From positions 71,682-135,681 of the forward strand of contig JBCCQH010000004.1 in assembly GCA_039024435.1 (NCBI GenBank): a stretch of DNA of 64,000 bases. The letters run 5' to 3'. The position numbers were made by a program, and so were the translations under genes. Of the stretch, positions 8,189 through 16,264 are shown piece after piece; positions within the stretch are counted from its first letter, which is position 1, and every line of letters starts with the position of its first letter. Origin of the DNA: JBCCQH01 sp039024435. GTDB taxonomy: Bacteria > Bacteroidota > Bacteroidia > J057 > JADKCL01. The notes beneath the pieces are model-generated. The model was not told the origin of the DNA, ran no database searches, and was given only the letters and a program-made list of their open reading frames with translations.

Positions 8189-10249
8189 TCAGTGCTTGAC
8201 CAGTCGGAACGTCCGCCATTCACCTTCCGATTCCACTTGAACAAAATAGATCCCCCCCGCCCCGGGTAACTCCACTTCGACGCGGGTTTGGGACTGAAAG
8301 TCGATGACCCGCAAAGCGCGCCCCCATGCATCTCGGACAATAATCCGGCCATCAACCGACGGTCCGTCTGTAGCGAAGGCGGCCCGTCCGGTACTGGGAT
8401 TGGGAAAGAGCCGCCAGGTAGCGGTGGGTTCCATCCGGCCGACAACCATGACATTGTAGCAAGCGGATGAGCTGGAACAGCCACTTTGGGTGACAGCTAC
8501 TGCGTAATTTCCGGTCACTGTGGGGGTAAAGGTCGCTTGAGTAGCCCCCGGGATCGGCGCGAGGTTGCTGTCACAGTCAAGCCATTGATAGAGGGCGCCG
8601 GTGGCATTGGCTTGTAGCTGCGGGAAGGCCACGGTAACACTGGTGTCGACGGTGACGACGGTGAGACTGATGGTCAGGAGACTGTCGCAGCCCCGGGCAT
8701 TGAGGAGGGTATCGAGGTAGGTGCCGGAAGTGGTGACCACAAAATTCCCACTCGGTGCCGTGTAGGGACCGCAGGAGATCGGGATGATCGCGGCGGAAGT
8801 GGGGATACACTCGGAAAATCGGGCCAGGAAGAAGTCGCCGGCAACATCGGCGGTAAGGGTTTGGCTGCCGGATCCCGGATCAAAGTCCACCGTAAGGTTG
8901 AAATCACCTCCGGAAATGATCGCACCATCGTCCTGCAAGTAGATCGTACGATTGACTTCATTTCCCGAGTCCCCGGCCACGATCAGTTCTTGGAGTACTC
9001 CTGCGGTATCGAGTTCCCACCAAAATAGATCGGCCATGCCCACACTCGTTGCGTTGAGGGTGCCCGGACCGGGATCCAGATCTGTGGTGAGCCAGAAGGC
9101 GCCGCAAACCGCGATGTTGCCCGAACTGTCGGTCGCTACGGCCTGGACATCGTCGTCATCGGCCCCACCCGCAGTTCGCGCCCACAAAAAATTCCCCGCC
9201 GCATCCAGTTTCTGGACGTAGAAGTCGCCGGAGCCATTTGCCGTGACGTTGTTGGTGCCCGATCCCGGATCAAGGTCGGTGGTTCCGTAAAAGGTACCGA
9301 CGGTCACGGCAGTTTTGTTTTCTCCCCAGGCAATGTCGCGGGTTGTGCCGAGGGTATTGCTGTTGATCGGGCCACCCCACTGAAAGGCGCCACTGCTGTC
9401 GTAGCGCGCGATGAAGCCATTGACCGACGCAGCATTGGGCAAAGAGACCGCGCCGGGTCCGGGATCGAGGTCGAGTCCGCTTCCGTAGAGTCCGCACACC
9501 AAGATATCGCCGTCCGGGTGGATGTCCATACCCGATACCGCGTCGGTGCCGTTGCCGTTGATTTGCCAGGCCCAGACAAAATTACCGGCGGAATTGAGCT
9601 TCAAGAGCAGGATGTCGCCATCGGTACCGCCGTCGCCCAGGTTGAAAGTGCCCGGTCCGGGATCAGCGTCGACCACCCCGGTAATTGAGGCCGCCAGGTA
9701 ATAATTGCCGTTGCGGTCCCGGCCTACCTGGGAAAATGAATTGTTGGTCATTCCGGTAAACTGCCGCACCCAAACGAAATTGCCGTTGGGATCGTAGCGG
9801 GCAATGTACCCGTCCTGGCCTCCCGAAGAAGTCAGCGTGCTTACCCCGGGTCCCGGATCAAAGTCCAGCGTAGAATTGAATACGCCGACGATGGTCACGT
9901 AGCCCGAATCGTCCACGTGGAGGTCGGCCGCAGTCTCGGTGGCACTGCTGCCCAGGGAAAATGCCCACTGGTGATCGCCGGCAGCGTCGTATTTTCCTAC
10001 CCAGATGTCAAACGCCCCGGCGGATACCTGGAGGTTGGTCCCGGTCCCCGGATCAAAATCGCAAGAATCCTGAAAAAAGCCGGCGGCATAGATGTTGCCT
10101 ATACTGTCGACTCCGAGCGATCGGGAGCGTACCGTATTGCTATTATCGTAAGAAAACACCCAATCAAGGTCGCGATTCTGGGCGGGGAGGAGGGAGGCAA
10201 GGCCGATGAGTGCCAACAGCACCGGAAATAGCCGAAATCGATAAAACAT
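8189..10249 (-). CDS. T9SS-exported protein with seven DxDPGxG repeats (predicted beta-propeller)
   Basis: The 686-residue protein starts at the ATG at 10249, which gives a signal peptide MFYRFRLFPVLLALIGLASLLPAQ. A longer frame upstream lacks any signal at its start. The motif DxDPGxG (for example DFDPGTGT, DADPGPGT, DLDPGPGA) recurs seven times, at about residues 64, 128, 193, 260, 324, 389 and 454, i.e. every 65 residues. Each unit also carries phrases such as ARYDxxGxFxW and a DSSGN-like turn. This resembles SBBP-type repeats and suggests a seven-bladed propeller. A cysteine-containing Ig-like segment follows, then a C-terminal sorting domain beginning RLFPNPSTGRA and ending FRLVKH. The protein is therefore likely surface-anchored or secreted. 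The ligand is unknown. Confidence 0.85.
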   Translation of the reverse strand: MFYRFRLFPVLLALIGLASLLPAQNRDLDWVFSYDNSNTVRSRSLGVDSIGNIYAAGFFQDSCDFDPGTGTNLQVSAGAFDIWVGKYDAAGDHQWAFSLGSSATETAADLHVDDSGYVTIVGVFNSTLDFDPGPGVSTLTSSGGQDGYIARYDPNGNFVWVRQFTGMTNNSFSQVGRDRNGNYYLAASITGVVDADPGPGTFNLGDGGTDGDILLLKLNSAGNFVWAWQINGNGTDAVSGMDIHPDGDILVCGLYGSGLDLDPGPGAVSLPNAASVNGFIARYDSSGAFQWGGPINSNTLGTTRDIAWGENKTAVTVGTFYGTTDLDPGSGTNNVTANGSGDFYVQKLDAAGNFLWARTAGGADDDDVQAVATDSSGNIAVCGAFWLTTDLDPGPGTLNATSVGMADLFWWELDTAGVLQELIVAGDSGNEVNRTIYLQDDGAIISGGDFNLTVDFDPGSGSQTLTADVAGDFFLARFSECIPTSAAIIPISCGPYTAPSGNFVVTTSGTYLDTLLNARGCDSLLTISLTVVTVDTSVTVAFPQLQANATGALYQWLDCDSNLAPIPGATQATFTPTVTGNYAVAVTQSGCSSSSACYNVMVVGRMEPTATWRLFPNPSTGRAAFATDGPSVDGRIIVRDAWGRALRVIDFQSQTRVEVELPGAGGIYFVQVESEGEWRTFRLVKH

Positions 10250-10310
10250 GGTCAAATGGGATTCAAGGTTCTGGTAAAATGATTTTGGGGAGTGCCGAGA
10301 CTCCAGGGTA

Positions 10311-10318
10311 CAAAAGTA
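10311..10318 (-). promoter_or_regulatory. Bacteroidota -7 promoter box for the seven-repeat protein
   Basis: The complement reads TACTTTTG, an exact TAnnTTTG match, about 60 bases before the start at 10249. The -33 element is not clear. Confidence 0.45.
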
Positions 10319-10402
10319 ACCATGCGGTACCAGAAAGAAAACGAATTTTATCGGATTGAGGAGGCGGTGCGTGCATTGCAGGTCAACTGCCACCAGCATA
10401 CC

Positions 10403-11407
10403 TCAATAAGCATACCTCTTGTAGCCCATTTTTTCGCGGATCCGGCTCAGAACTTCATAAGCGACCGGGCCGGCTTTTTCCGCACCTTCGCGCAGCTTTT
10501 CCTCGATTAGATTCTTGTTCTGCATGTAGTAGTCGTACTTTTCCCGGGCCTCGCCAAATTTGTCCCGCAAGGCTTCAAAGAGCAGTTGCTTGGCGGTGCC
10601 GTATCCCATGCCGCCTCGGAGGTATGCGTCCCGCAATTCGGCGACCTGCTCCTCGGAGGCCACTAGCTTATAAAGGGCGTAAACGATGTCGGAATCGGGA
10701 TTTTTGGGGTCTTCCACCGGCGTGCTGTCGGTTTCGATCTTCATGACGCGCTTGCGCAACTTCTTTTCCGGCTGGAACAGGATGATTTCGTTGCCGTAAG
10801 ACTTGCTCATTTTGGTGAATCCGCCAGTTTCATTTTTGTTGATGCCGGGAACCGTTTTGACTTCGTCGCGGATGATGGGGTCGGGAACGACCAGCAGTTC
10901 CTCGCCGTACTGGCGATTGATTTTTTCCGCTACCTCCCGGGTAAATTCCAGGTGTTGCTTCTGGTCCTTGCCTACCGGAACCATTTCCGCGTCGTAGAGC
11001 AATATGTCGGCCGCCATGAGCATCGGGTAGAAAAACAATCCACCGCTCACCGAATCCAGTTTGCCGGACTTGTCTTTAAAAGAATGCGCCCGGGTAAGCC
11101 GCATGTAGGGAAAATGACAAGTGAGGTACCAGGTCAGTTCGGTGACCTCGGGGATGTCACTTTGCCGGTAAAAGTATCCGGTTTCCGTATCGAAGCCACA
11201 TGCCAACCAGCCAGCGGCGGTAGCGTAGGTATTTTCCCGAATGATGTCCGCATCGTGAATCGTGGTCAACGAATGCAAGTCGGCGATGAAAAAGAATGCT
11301 TCATTTCCGGGCTGGTTCGCCAGTTCGATTCCGGGAAGAATGGCGCCCAAAAGGTTGCCCAGATGGGGGACGCCAGTGCTTTGAATGCCGGTAAGTACCC
11401 TTGACAT
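10403..11407 (-). CDS. trpS: Tryptophan--tRNA ligase
   Basis: The 334-residue protein is a class I aminoacyl-tRNA synthetase of the TrpRS type. It has TGIQSTGVPHLGN at residues 6-18 (the HIGH motif as HLGN), the conserved FIADLHSLT stretch, MLMAADILLYDAEMVPVGKDQKQHLE, and the KMSKS loop at 199-203. Length matches bacterial TrpRS. It charges tRNA-Trp in the cytoplasm. I chose the ATG at 11407 because homologues start just before TGIQ. The longer frame adds 14 residues with no counterpart. A TATCTTTG box lies just upstream. Confidence 0.96.
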   Translation of the reverse strand: MSRVLTGIQSTGVPHLGNLLGAILPGIELANQPGNEAFFFIADLHSLTTIHDADIIRENTYATAAGWLACGFDTETGYFYRQSDIPEVTELTWYLTCHFPYMRLTRAHSFKDKSGKLDSVSGGLFFYPMLMAADILLYDAEMVPVGKDQKQHLEFTREVAEKINRQYGEELLVVPDPIIRDEVKTVPGINKNETGGFTKMSKSYGNEIILFQPEKKLRKRVMKIETDSTPVEDPKNPDSDIVYALYKLVASEEQVAELRDAYLRGGMGYGTAKQLLFEALRDKFGEAREKYDYYMQNKNLIEEKLREGAEKAGPVAYEVLSRIREKMGYKRYAY

Positions 11408-11425
11408 AGTGTGTAGATTTGGTCG

Positions 11426-11433
11426 CAAAGATA
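11426..11433 (-). promoter_or_regulatory. Bacteroidota -7 promoter box for trpS
   Basis: The complement reads TATCTTTG, an exact TAnnTTTG match, about 18 bases before the trpS ATG. The -33 element is weak, and the leader would be very short. Confidence 0.45.
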
Positions 11434-11580
11434 GGAAGTTCGCCGGCAATTGCGATGCGGGATGGGCAAATCATCAAATTATCTCCGTGGTTTTCCGATG
11501 GGTAGAGGCGGATGGGCTTGAGTTGCCTTGCTACAGAATTGTTTATGTATTGATATTCATTGTTTTATGCGCTTTCAGCT

Positions 11581-11967
11581 CTACAAAATTCCGGTACTGA
11601 TTGCCAAGTCTAGGGACGTGACGGCGTCTTTTTCGATTTTGAAGCGGTTCGCTTTGCGGTTTTCCGCTTTGGGGCCATTTTGCGTAAAGATGACGTATTC
11701 CCCTACGGGCAAAGTCAGTTGGTAAGTGCCGAGGCCATTCGTGGTGGTGGTCACGACCGGTGACTCCAAATCATCGGGATCAAATACCGCCAATTCATAG
11801 CTGGGAAACGGTCCGGTGCAAGGAGGAACCCGGTAATCGGGCTGTCCCGGTTGACAAGGAAGACCCTGGAAACTGACCTTGCCGCGGAGGATACCTTGCT
11901 CGTCCCCGCAGCCACACAAGGCCAATAAAGGAATCAGCAGCAGGACGGAATACAGCCAGTTTTTCAT
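11581..11967 (-). CDS. Small lipoprotein with a carboxypeptidase-regulatory-like beta domain
   Basis: The 128-residue protein starts with a lipoprotein signal whose lipobox is LCGC, with Cys20 as the likely lipidated residue. The mature part contains GLGTYQLTLPVGEYVIFTQNG, which resembles the carboxypeptidase-regulatory (transthyretin-like) fold that is common in Bacteroidota envelope proteins. No catalytic residues are visible. It is monocistronic as far as I can see. Function is unknown. Location in the envelope is inferred from the lipobox. Confidence 0.75.
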   Translation of the reverse strand: MKNWLYSVLLLIPLLALCGCGDEQGILRGKVSFQGLPCQPGQPDYRVPPCTGPFPSYELAVFDPDDLESPVVTTTTNGLGTYQLTLPVGEYVIFTQNGPKAENRKANRFKIEKDAVTSLDLAISTGIL

Positions 11968-12173
11968 GGAAGTTGGGGTTTACGCGGACGAGTGAATGGA
12001 AGGCGAGCCGCGCTGATTATCCGCCATTTTGTTTATCTGCTCGCAGAAAACGGGTTTAAATTTGTCTGACACAATTCCACGTAAGAAGAAGCATTTCCGG
12101 CAATGCGCCAAACGAAACTATCCACAAATCACTGGCACTGCACCGTTGCATTTTACGGTGAGGGGCTTGAATG

Positions 12174-12563
12174 TCAGCTACAACTGCAGTGGTCACCCTT
12201 GCCCAGCCGGATGACCGTCACGATGATGTGTTGCCCCTCGTCGTCTTCCACAATCACCCGGATTTTGTCGCCGCGGTCGTCTCGCTTTTCTAAGGCATAA
12301 CGGGGTTTTCCGTCCTTGTAGTTGCTTTTGCGGCAATTGACCACACCATCGCGGTAGACCCTTTCTACGGTCCGCTGGTCTACGCTGCGGCACCGCATCC
12401 GGCAACGGGCGTGGTCCACATACACCAATTCGTCGACGTCACCCCGCTGGGTGAAGCGGCAGATATTGGGTTCTTCGCTGGCTTGATCGGCAATGCGGTA
12501 GAGAATGAGGACCGCAAGGCCCAACATCGCAATCGATTGCAGTAGTCGTCGGTTGATCCGCAT
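12174..12563 (-). CDS. DUF4258 domain protein with an N-terminal membrane anchor
   Basis: The 129-residue protein has one hydrophobic segment (about residues 9-23) and then a domain resembling DUF4258: VDHARCRMRCRSVDQRTVERV, a central basic strand, and DKIRVIVEDDEGQHIIVTVI near the C-terminus. DUF4258 is a small fold seen in toxin-like and stand-alone proteins. Biochemical function is not established, and I infer no activity. It also has several cysteines (CRFT, CRMRC, NCRK, CSCS), which is unusual for a small anchored protein and suggests an extracytoplasmic disulfide-bonded domain. The ATG at 12563 is 2 bp after the stop of the J-domain gene, so the two are co-transcribed. A TTG two codons earlier would overlap. 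Confidence 0.7.
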   Translation of the reverse strand: MRINRRLLQSIAMLGLAVLILYRIADQASEEPNICRFTQRGDVDELVYVDHARCRMRCRSVDQRTVERVYRDGVVNCRKSNYKDGKPRYALEKRDDRGDKIRVIVEDDEGQHIIVTVIRLGKGDHCSCS

Positions 12564-12565
12564 GG

Positions 12566-13123
12566 TCAAAGTGATTCACGAATTTGTTGAATGCCCGAGA
12601 TGGCTTCGGAAAATATTTTCATGGCGATGGGGGTAGTGATCAGAGCGAAAAATATGCCCCGCCAATCTACCCAAAGCATTCCGGCCACCGGCAGGGTCAG
12701 AATGAAGAACCCCATCAAGATCATCGCGCCCATGATCAAAAATTGGAGGTAGAGGAAGACCGTTTCTTCGGCCCGGTCAAACCGGGAGCGCTTGAAATCG
12801 TCGTAGCTCATGCGCGCACTTTGGCGGGCGCGCGCATTGGCCTGGGCAACCCAATCGCGGTAGGTGGCGTCGCGACGGGCTTTTGCGGTGGCATCCGAGG
12901 CCGCACGGACCCGCCCGTTGAGGCGGTGGTCGTACACATTCCGCTTGTCGGGATCGCTGAGGATTTCGTAGGCTTCATTGATGCGCAAAAAAGTAGCGGT
13001 CGCTCCGGGCGTATCGTTGACGTCGGGATGCGAAGCCATGGCTTTCTTGCGATAAGCCCGCTTAATCTCATCTTGACTGGCTTTTTGCGAGACCCCTAGC
13101 GTGTGATAGTAATTTGCCGCCAT
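12566..13123 (-). CDS. J-domain membrane protein
   Basis: The 185-residue protein starts with a complete J domain (residues about 4-67) including HPD at 32-34 in ASHPDVN, which recruits and stimulates DnaK. A charged linker (about 70-115) leads to two hydrophobic segments (about 122-142 and 150-168), so it is a membrane-anchored J protein without the zinc or C-terminal substrate domains of DnaJ. It probably directs DnaK to the inner membrane. Its DUF4258 partner follows at 2 bp, which suggests a shared client or function, but this is inference. Confidence 0.85.
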   Translation of the reverse strand: MAANYYHTLGVSQKASQDEIKRAYRKKAMASHPDVNDTPGATATFLRINEAYEILSDPDKRNVYDHRLNGRVRAASDATAKARRDATYRDWVAQANARARQSARMSYDDFKRSRFDRAEETVFLYLQFLIMGAMILMGFFILTLPVAGMLWVDWRGIFFALITTPIAMKIFSEAISGIQQIRESL

Positions 13124-13313
13124 GCAAGGTTAAAAATCGCACATTTAATGCAGTAAAGCAACCTGGAGACGGTCGAAGTGGGCTTTGGTCGGTACAGGAC
13201 TCGGCGGCGAGGAAGGCGAGAACCGGATTTTTGTGTGGTTGGCTGGGGATAGGGCTGGCAGAATCGCAACGGCCTCTTTAATTTTGCGGTCTACCTACGA
13301 TCTTAAATCACTC

Positions 13314-14426
13314 ATGAACGCAATTTTACCGGTAAAGTTCCCGTTTTTTCTCTTGGTCACCGCCAGCCTGATCTATTCTGCCTGTGGTCCCGGGGGGGCA
13401 GAACGTGAATACCCCGCCCAGGGCACAGCCCCGGCAAACGCCGATCCCCACGGGGTGCAATCGCTGGACGATCTCCGCCTGACCTATTGTCGCTTCATGA
13501 AGATTCTCTACGGAGGAAACATCAAATGCCTGGACGGGGGCCGAGCTTTCCTCGACGATGATCTAAACACGGTGGTGGGGGTCGTATTCGATGGAGATTT
13601 TGCCATGAGCAACCCACCCCGACGGCACCTCCTTTGCTTACAGGAGTCGGCGACCGCCGAGGGAGGAAGCGCGCCGCAACTCGATGCGATCAGTTTTGTC
13701 TACGACGCAGGCAACTGGAAAGAAGTCACCCGCAAAGAGCACATCATCAAAACCTCGCTGTTGGAATCGATTCGCACCCTCGGCACCGATGCCAGTGCGG
13801 TCGCCCAGGTAATGTTTCTCACCCCCGAAGGCAACCGGGACTCGGTCTGTGTGGATTTTCGCCCCTCCGAAATTGTGGTGAAACAAGACATCCCGGTGGA
13901 ACCGGTATTTGTATCGCCCACCTGCCTCGGGGCACAGGAAGGCATGGATTACACCAGGTACCGCAAGCGCCTCACCGCCAGCAAAGCGTTTTTCATGACC
14001 GGTGTCGAGCAATATCTAGCGGACAATTTCGAGTTGATGAAAGAAAAGCAAAGGCCGGTACAGCTCTCGGAGGACAGCATCGCCCGCACCTACCAGCTCG
14101 GGTCGATGGTCGTAGACCTCGTGCAGTTGATCGCCCCGATGGGGGAGCAGACCTCGATCCGATTCCGGAATCACGATTGCCCCAATGGCCTGACCGATCT
14201 GTACGCCCTGGTGCGGCAGGTAGAGCCTCGGTTGCGGCCCTTTAGTTTGAATCTTAGGGGAACTTTTGGGGTGGTAGTGGACCACGAGGATTTTCGGGTC
14301 GTGCGCAAACGCGAGGAAATCATCAACATCCGCTACGACAGTTTTATGCGTGGAGAGCAGGTGACAATTGAAATGAAGCAACTGGGTGATGATCTCTTGC
14401 TGGAGCTTTCAAATTACTACATCTAA
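13314..14426 (+). CDS. Lipoprotein of unknown function
   Basis: The 370-residue protein starts at the ATG at 13314 with a lipoprotein signal ending in the lipobox YSAC. The longer open frame upstream has no signal. The mature protein is mixed alpha/beta and has no catalytic motif I can recognise. Phrases such as LRLTYCRFMKILYGGNIKC near the mature N-terminus and NHDCPNGLTDLYALVRQVEP later carry the only obvious cysteines. The gene precedes a PPC-domain gene by 35 bp. It is likely an outer-membrane or periplasmic lipoprotein. I do not recognise the family. Confidence 0.7.
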   Translation: MNAILPVKFPFFLLVTASLIYSACGPGGAEREYPAQGTAPANADPHGVQSLDDLRLTYCRFMKILYGGNIKCLDGGRAFLDDDLNTVVGVVFDGDFAMSNPPRRHLLCLQESATAEGGSAPQLDAISFVYDAGNWKEVTRKEHIIKTSLLESIRTLGTDASAVAQVMFLTPEGNRDSVCVDFRPSEIVVKQDIPVEPVFVSPTCLGAQEGMDYTRYRKRLTASKAFFMTGVEQYLADNFELMKEKQRPVQLSEDSIARTYQLGSMVVDLVQLIAPMGEQTSIRFRNHDCPNGLTDLYALVRQVEPRLRPFSLNLRGTFGVVVDHEDFRVVRKREEIINIRYDSFMRGEQVTIEMKQLGDDLLLELSNYYI

Positions 14427-14461
14427 TCGCCCCGCTTTCGACTCTCAACCGTCCATTGCCC

Positions 14462-14869
14462 ATGAAAACCCACACATTTCGTTTGGAACCGGAAGAAGAT
14501 CTGCGCCAAAGTCTGGAGCAATTCCTGGCGCAACGAAAGATCGATGCCGCAGCGATGGTGACCTGTGTGGGGAGCCTGAGCCAGGTGGCCCTGCGGCTAG
14601 CCGGGGCGGCCGGACCGACCTTTCGGGAAGGGGACTTTGAGATTGTATCGCTCGTGGGCACCCTTTCGCGCCACGGCGTTCACCTGCATTTGGCCGTTGC
14701 CGATGCCCGCGGGGCGATGTTCGGGGGGCACCTGGTGGAAGGCTGCTCGGTGCGGACTACCGCAGAAATAGTCCTGCTGGAATTGCCCGGGACCACGTTT
14801 CGGCGGGTACTGGATGCATCTACGGGCTATCGGGAATTGCGGGTCGATTACAAAAATTCCGGCGCTTGA
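14462..14869 (+). CDS. PPC/DUF296 domain protein
   Basis: The 135-residue protein is a stand-alone PPC (PCC, DUF296) domain. It has the family core GGHLVEGCSVRTTAEIVLLEL near residues 82-102 and an N-terminal RLEPEEDLRQSLEQF segment. In plants the domain sits on AT-hook proteins. Bacterial stand-alone versions form trimers whose function is unclear and they are often annotated as DNA-binding. No AT hook is present here, so DNA binding should not be assumed. The ATG at 14462 is preferred to a TTG six bases earlier. Confidence 0.85.
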   Translation: MKTHTFRLEPEEDLRQSLEQFLAQRKIDAAAMVTCVGSLSQVALRLAGAAGPTFREGDFEIVSLVGTLSRHGVHLHLAVADARGAMFGGHLVEGCSVRTTAEIVLLELPGTTFRRVLDASTGYRELRVDYKNSGA

Positions 14870-15289
14870 TACTCATTTCGGCAAGAAAAAGCGCCATGAT
14901 CCGTCGGACCATGGCGCAGGTAGGTTTTCACAGCGCGCTTTGCACGGTGAACCAGAGGCCAGGGCGAAAAGCGCTTTGGGGCGACATCCACCGGATCGCG
15001 GCTAAGCTGGGTTTTGCTGTTTTATAAAGCTATCGATCCTTGATCACGGTAACGGCGGGTCCACCACAAGTGGAGAGGCCCATCCGAAACTTCTTGGGGA
15101 TTGCTTTAGCAATTCAATGGCGTACTATTTCCCGTAATTGCGCGCATTCACTGAGCGAAGGCCTTCTGCAAAACAAATTTGGGGATTTTTCCCGCTACCG
15201 GTAAGACGCGAAAGGTGTATTTTCTCCTACCGGAAAAAGCGGATTTTGCCTACCCTTTAATACGTACTCTGTGCATGGTTTCGCCCGGG
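14870..15289. other. Intergenic region of 420 bases between convergent genes
   Basis: It lies between the ends of the PPC gene and the leftward regulator gene. It contains one clear terminator-like hairpin at its left end (see next entry). The other 370 bases have no convincing reading frame and no tRNA, SRP RNA, tmRNA or RNase P motif that I can recognise. It could be a long 3' untranslated region or hold a small RNA on the minus strand. Confidence 0.5.
14881..14917 (-). terminator. Intrinsic terminator pointing left
   Basis: The bases 14891-14898 and 14910-14917 form a perfect 8-bp stem (GCGCCATG/CATGGCGC) with a partly paired inside. On the minus strand the stem is followed by TTTTTCTTGC. 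It would stop a minus-strand transcript about 370 bases after the regulator gene at 15290, and may also serve the PPC gene weakly in the other direction. Confidence 0.65.
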
Positions 15290-15955
15290 TTATCCCACGA
15301 TGATGCCTTCCCGCAAGGCAAACCGAATCAATCCCGCCGTATTTCGAACCCCGATTTTCTGCAGGAGATTCTTGCGGTGGGTGTCGACGGTTCGGCGGCT
15401 GATGTTCAGGCGTTCGGCGATTTCTGGGTTGGTGTATTCCTCGCAGATCAGCAACAGCACTTCCTTTTCCCGGTTGGTAATGAGGCTGGGACCGGTCTTC
15501 CGACTGGTTGTAGGCGGAACGGTGGGCTGTACAATCCGATTGAGCAGTTGCGAGGAGACCTCCGGGCTGAAATAGCTCTGCCCGTTGCCCACAGCAGTGG
15601 CGGCCTGAAGCAGACGGTCCGGTGAGGTCGTTTTCAGGACGTAGCCTTTGGCCCCGGCCTGTAAACCCCGCAGGATATTTTCCTCGGCATCTTCGCCGGA
15701 AAGGATGAGGATGGGCATGTCCGCGTACCCCCGGGCAATCTGTTCGATGAGTTGGATGCCGCTGGCATCGGGATACCAAATTTCCATGAGCAGCAGGTCC
15801 GCCGAAGTAGAAGGAACGATCTCGGCCAGTTCGGCCCCGGTACCGGCTTCACCGACGATCCGAAAACCGTTGCTTTGGGCAAATATGGTTTTTAAGCCGA
15901 TGCGGACTACCGGTTGTGGGTCGGCCAGCAATACGTTGAGCCGGTTGTTTTCCAT
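15290..15955 (-). CDS. NarL/LuxR-type response regulator with a non-canonical receiver domain
   Basis: The 221-residue protein has a receiver domain (about 5-125) and a LuxR-type HTH (about 157-218; LITNREKEVLLLICEEYTNP, then ISRRTVDTHRKNLLQKIGV). The domain order and length are those of NarL/FixJ regulators. The phospho-acceptor aspartate is replaced: the site reads LLLMEIWYPDASG with Glu58 where Asp is expected. The acidic Mg-binding pair near the N-terminus is also reduced (LLADPQPVV). The conserved Lys108 in GYVLK is kept. This argues for phosphorylation-independent or constitutively active behaviour. No histidine kinase gene is nearby. It is expected to bind DNA as a dimer; the targets are unknown. 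Confidence 0.88.
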   Translation of the reverse strand: MENNRLNVLLADPQPVVRIGLKTIFAQSNGFRIVGEAGTGAELAEIVPSTSADLLLMEIWYPDASGIQLIEQIARGYADMPILILSGEDAEENILRGLQAGAKGYVLKTTSPDRLLQAATAVGNGQSYFSPEVSSQLLNRIVQPTVPPTTSRKTGPSLITNREKEVLLLICEEYTNPEIAERLNISRRTVDTHRKNLLQKIGVRNTAGLIRFALREGIIVG

Positions 15956-16166
15956 GGGTAGGGTTTATTTTCGGAAGCTACAAAATTATCGAAGCGCCCC
16001 CGGGGTCATGTAACACTTAGACCGATTCTGCGCATTGGATGAGGTTTTCGTCCTGGTTCCGACGCAAAACGGTTGAACTGGGCCGCAGGGCGGCCGCAAC
16101 GGCTGGCACACATCTGTTTTATTCCTTGATGAAAACGCAAGTTTTCAAATTCAGAAGATTTTTTCC

Positions 16167-16174
16167 TAATTTTG
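16167..16174 (+). promoter_or_regulatory. Bacteroidota -7 promoter box for the T9SS/amylase unit
   Basis: It reads TAATTTTG, an exact TAnnTTTG match, about 90 bases before the ATG at 16265. The -33 box is weak. The palindrome at 16179-16193 starts four bases downstream, so it would overlap the transcription start. Confidence 0.5.
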
Positions 16175-16178
16175 GTTA

Positions 16179-16193
16179 GTGTCAATCTGACAC
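16179..16193. promoter_or_regulatory. 15-bp palindromic operator candidate (copy 1)
   Basis: It reads GTGTCA-ATC-TGACAC, a perfect 6+3+6 inverted repeat just downstream of the -7 box of the amylase unit. The same arrangement, GTGTTA-TAA-TGACAC, sits in the pfkA promoter at 20094-20108. A repressor bound here would block transcription start. The regulator is not identified. Confidence 0.6.
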
Positions 16194-16264
16194 AATTTGG
16201 GCCGAAAATTCCGTTCAGGTACATTTTGCGGGCCTGCTTCCAAGACTTGTCTATTTTCCTACTT

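Larger units (their letters stand above)
15956..16264. other. Divergent intergenic region with promoter and palindrome
   Basis: It separates the leftward regulator gene from the rightward T9SS/amylase unit. It contains a TAnnTTTG box and a 15-bp palindrome given separately. No gene-like frame is supported here. Confidence 0.6.

Noticed and set aside
12063..12075. TCTGACACAATT, similar to the right half of the operator candidate
   Set aside because: Only one arm is present; the left arm GTGTYA is missing at the right distance.
14930..15289. Possible RNase P RNA, tmRNA, 6S or SRP RNA in the gap
   Set aside because: I could not find the conserved core sequences of any of these on either strand.
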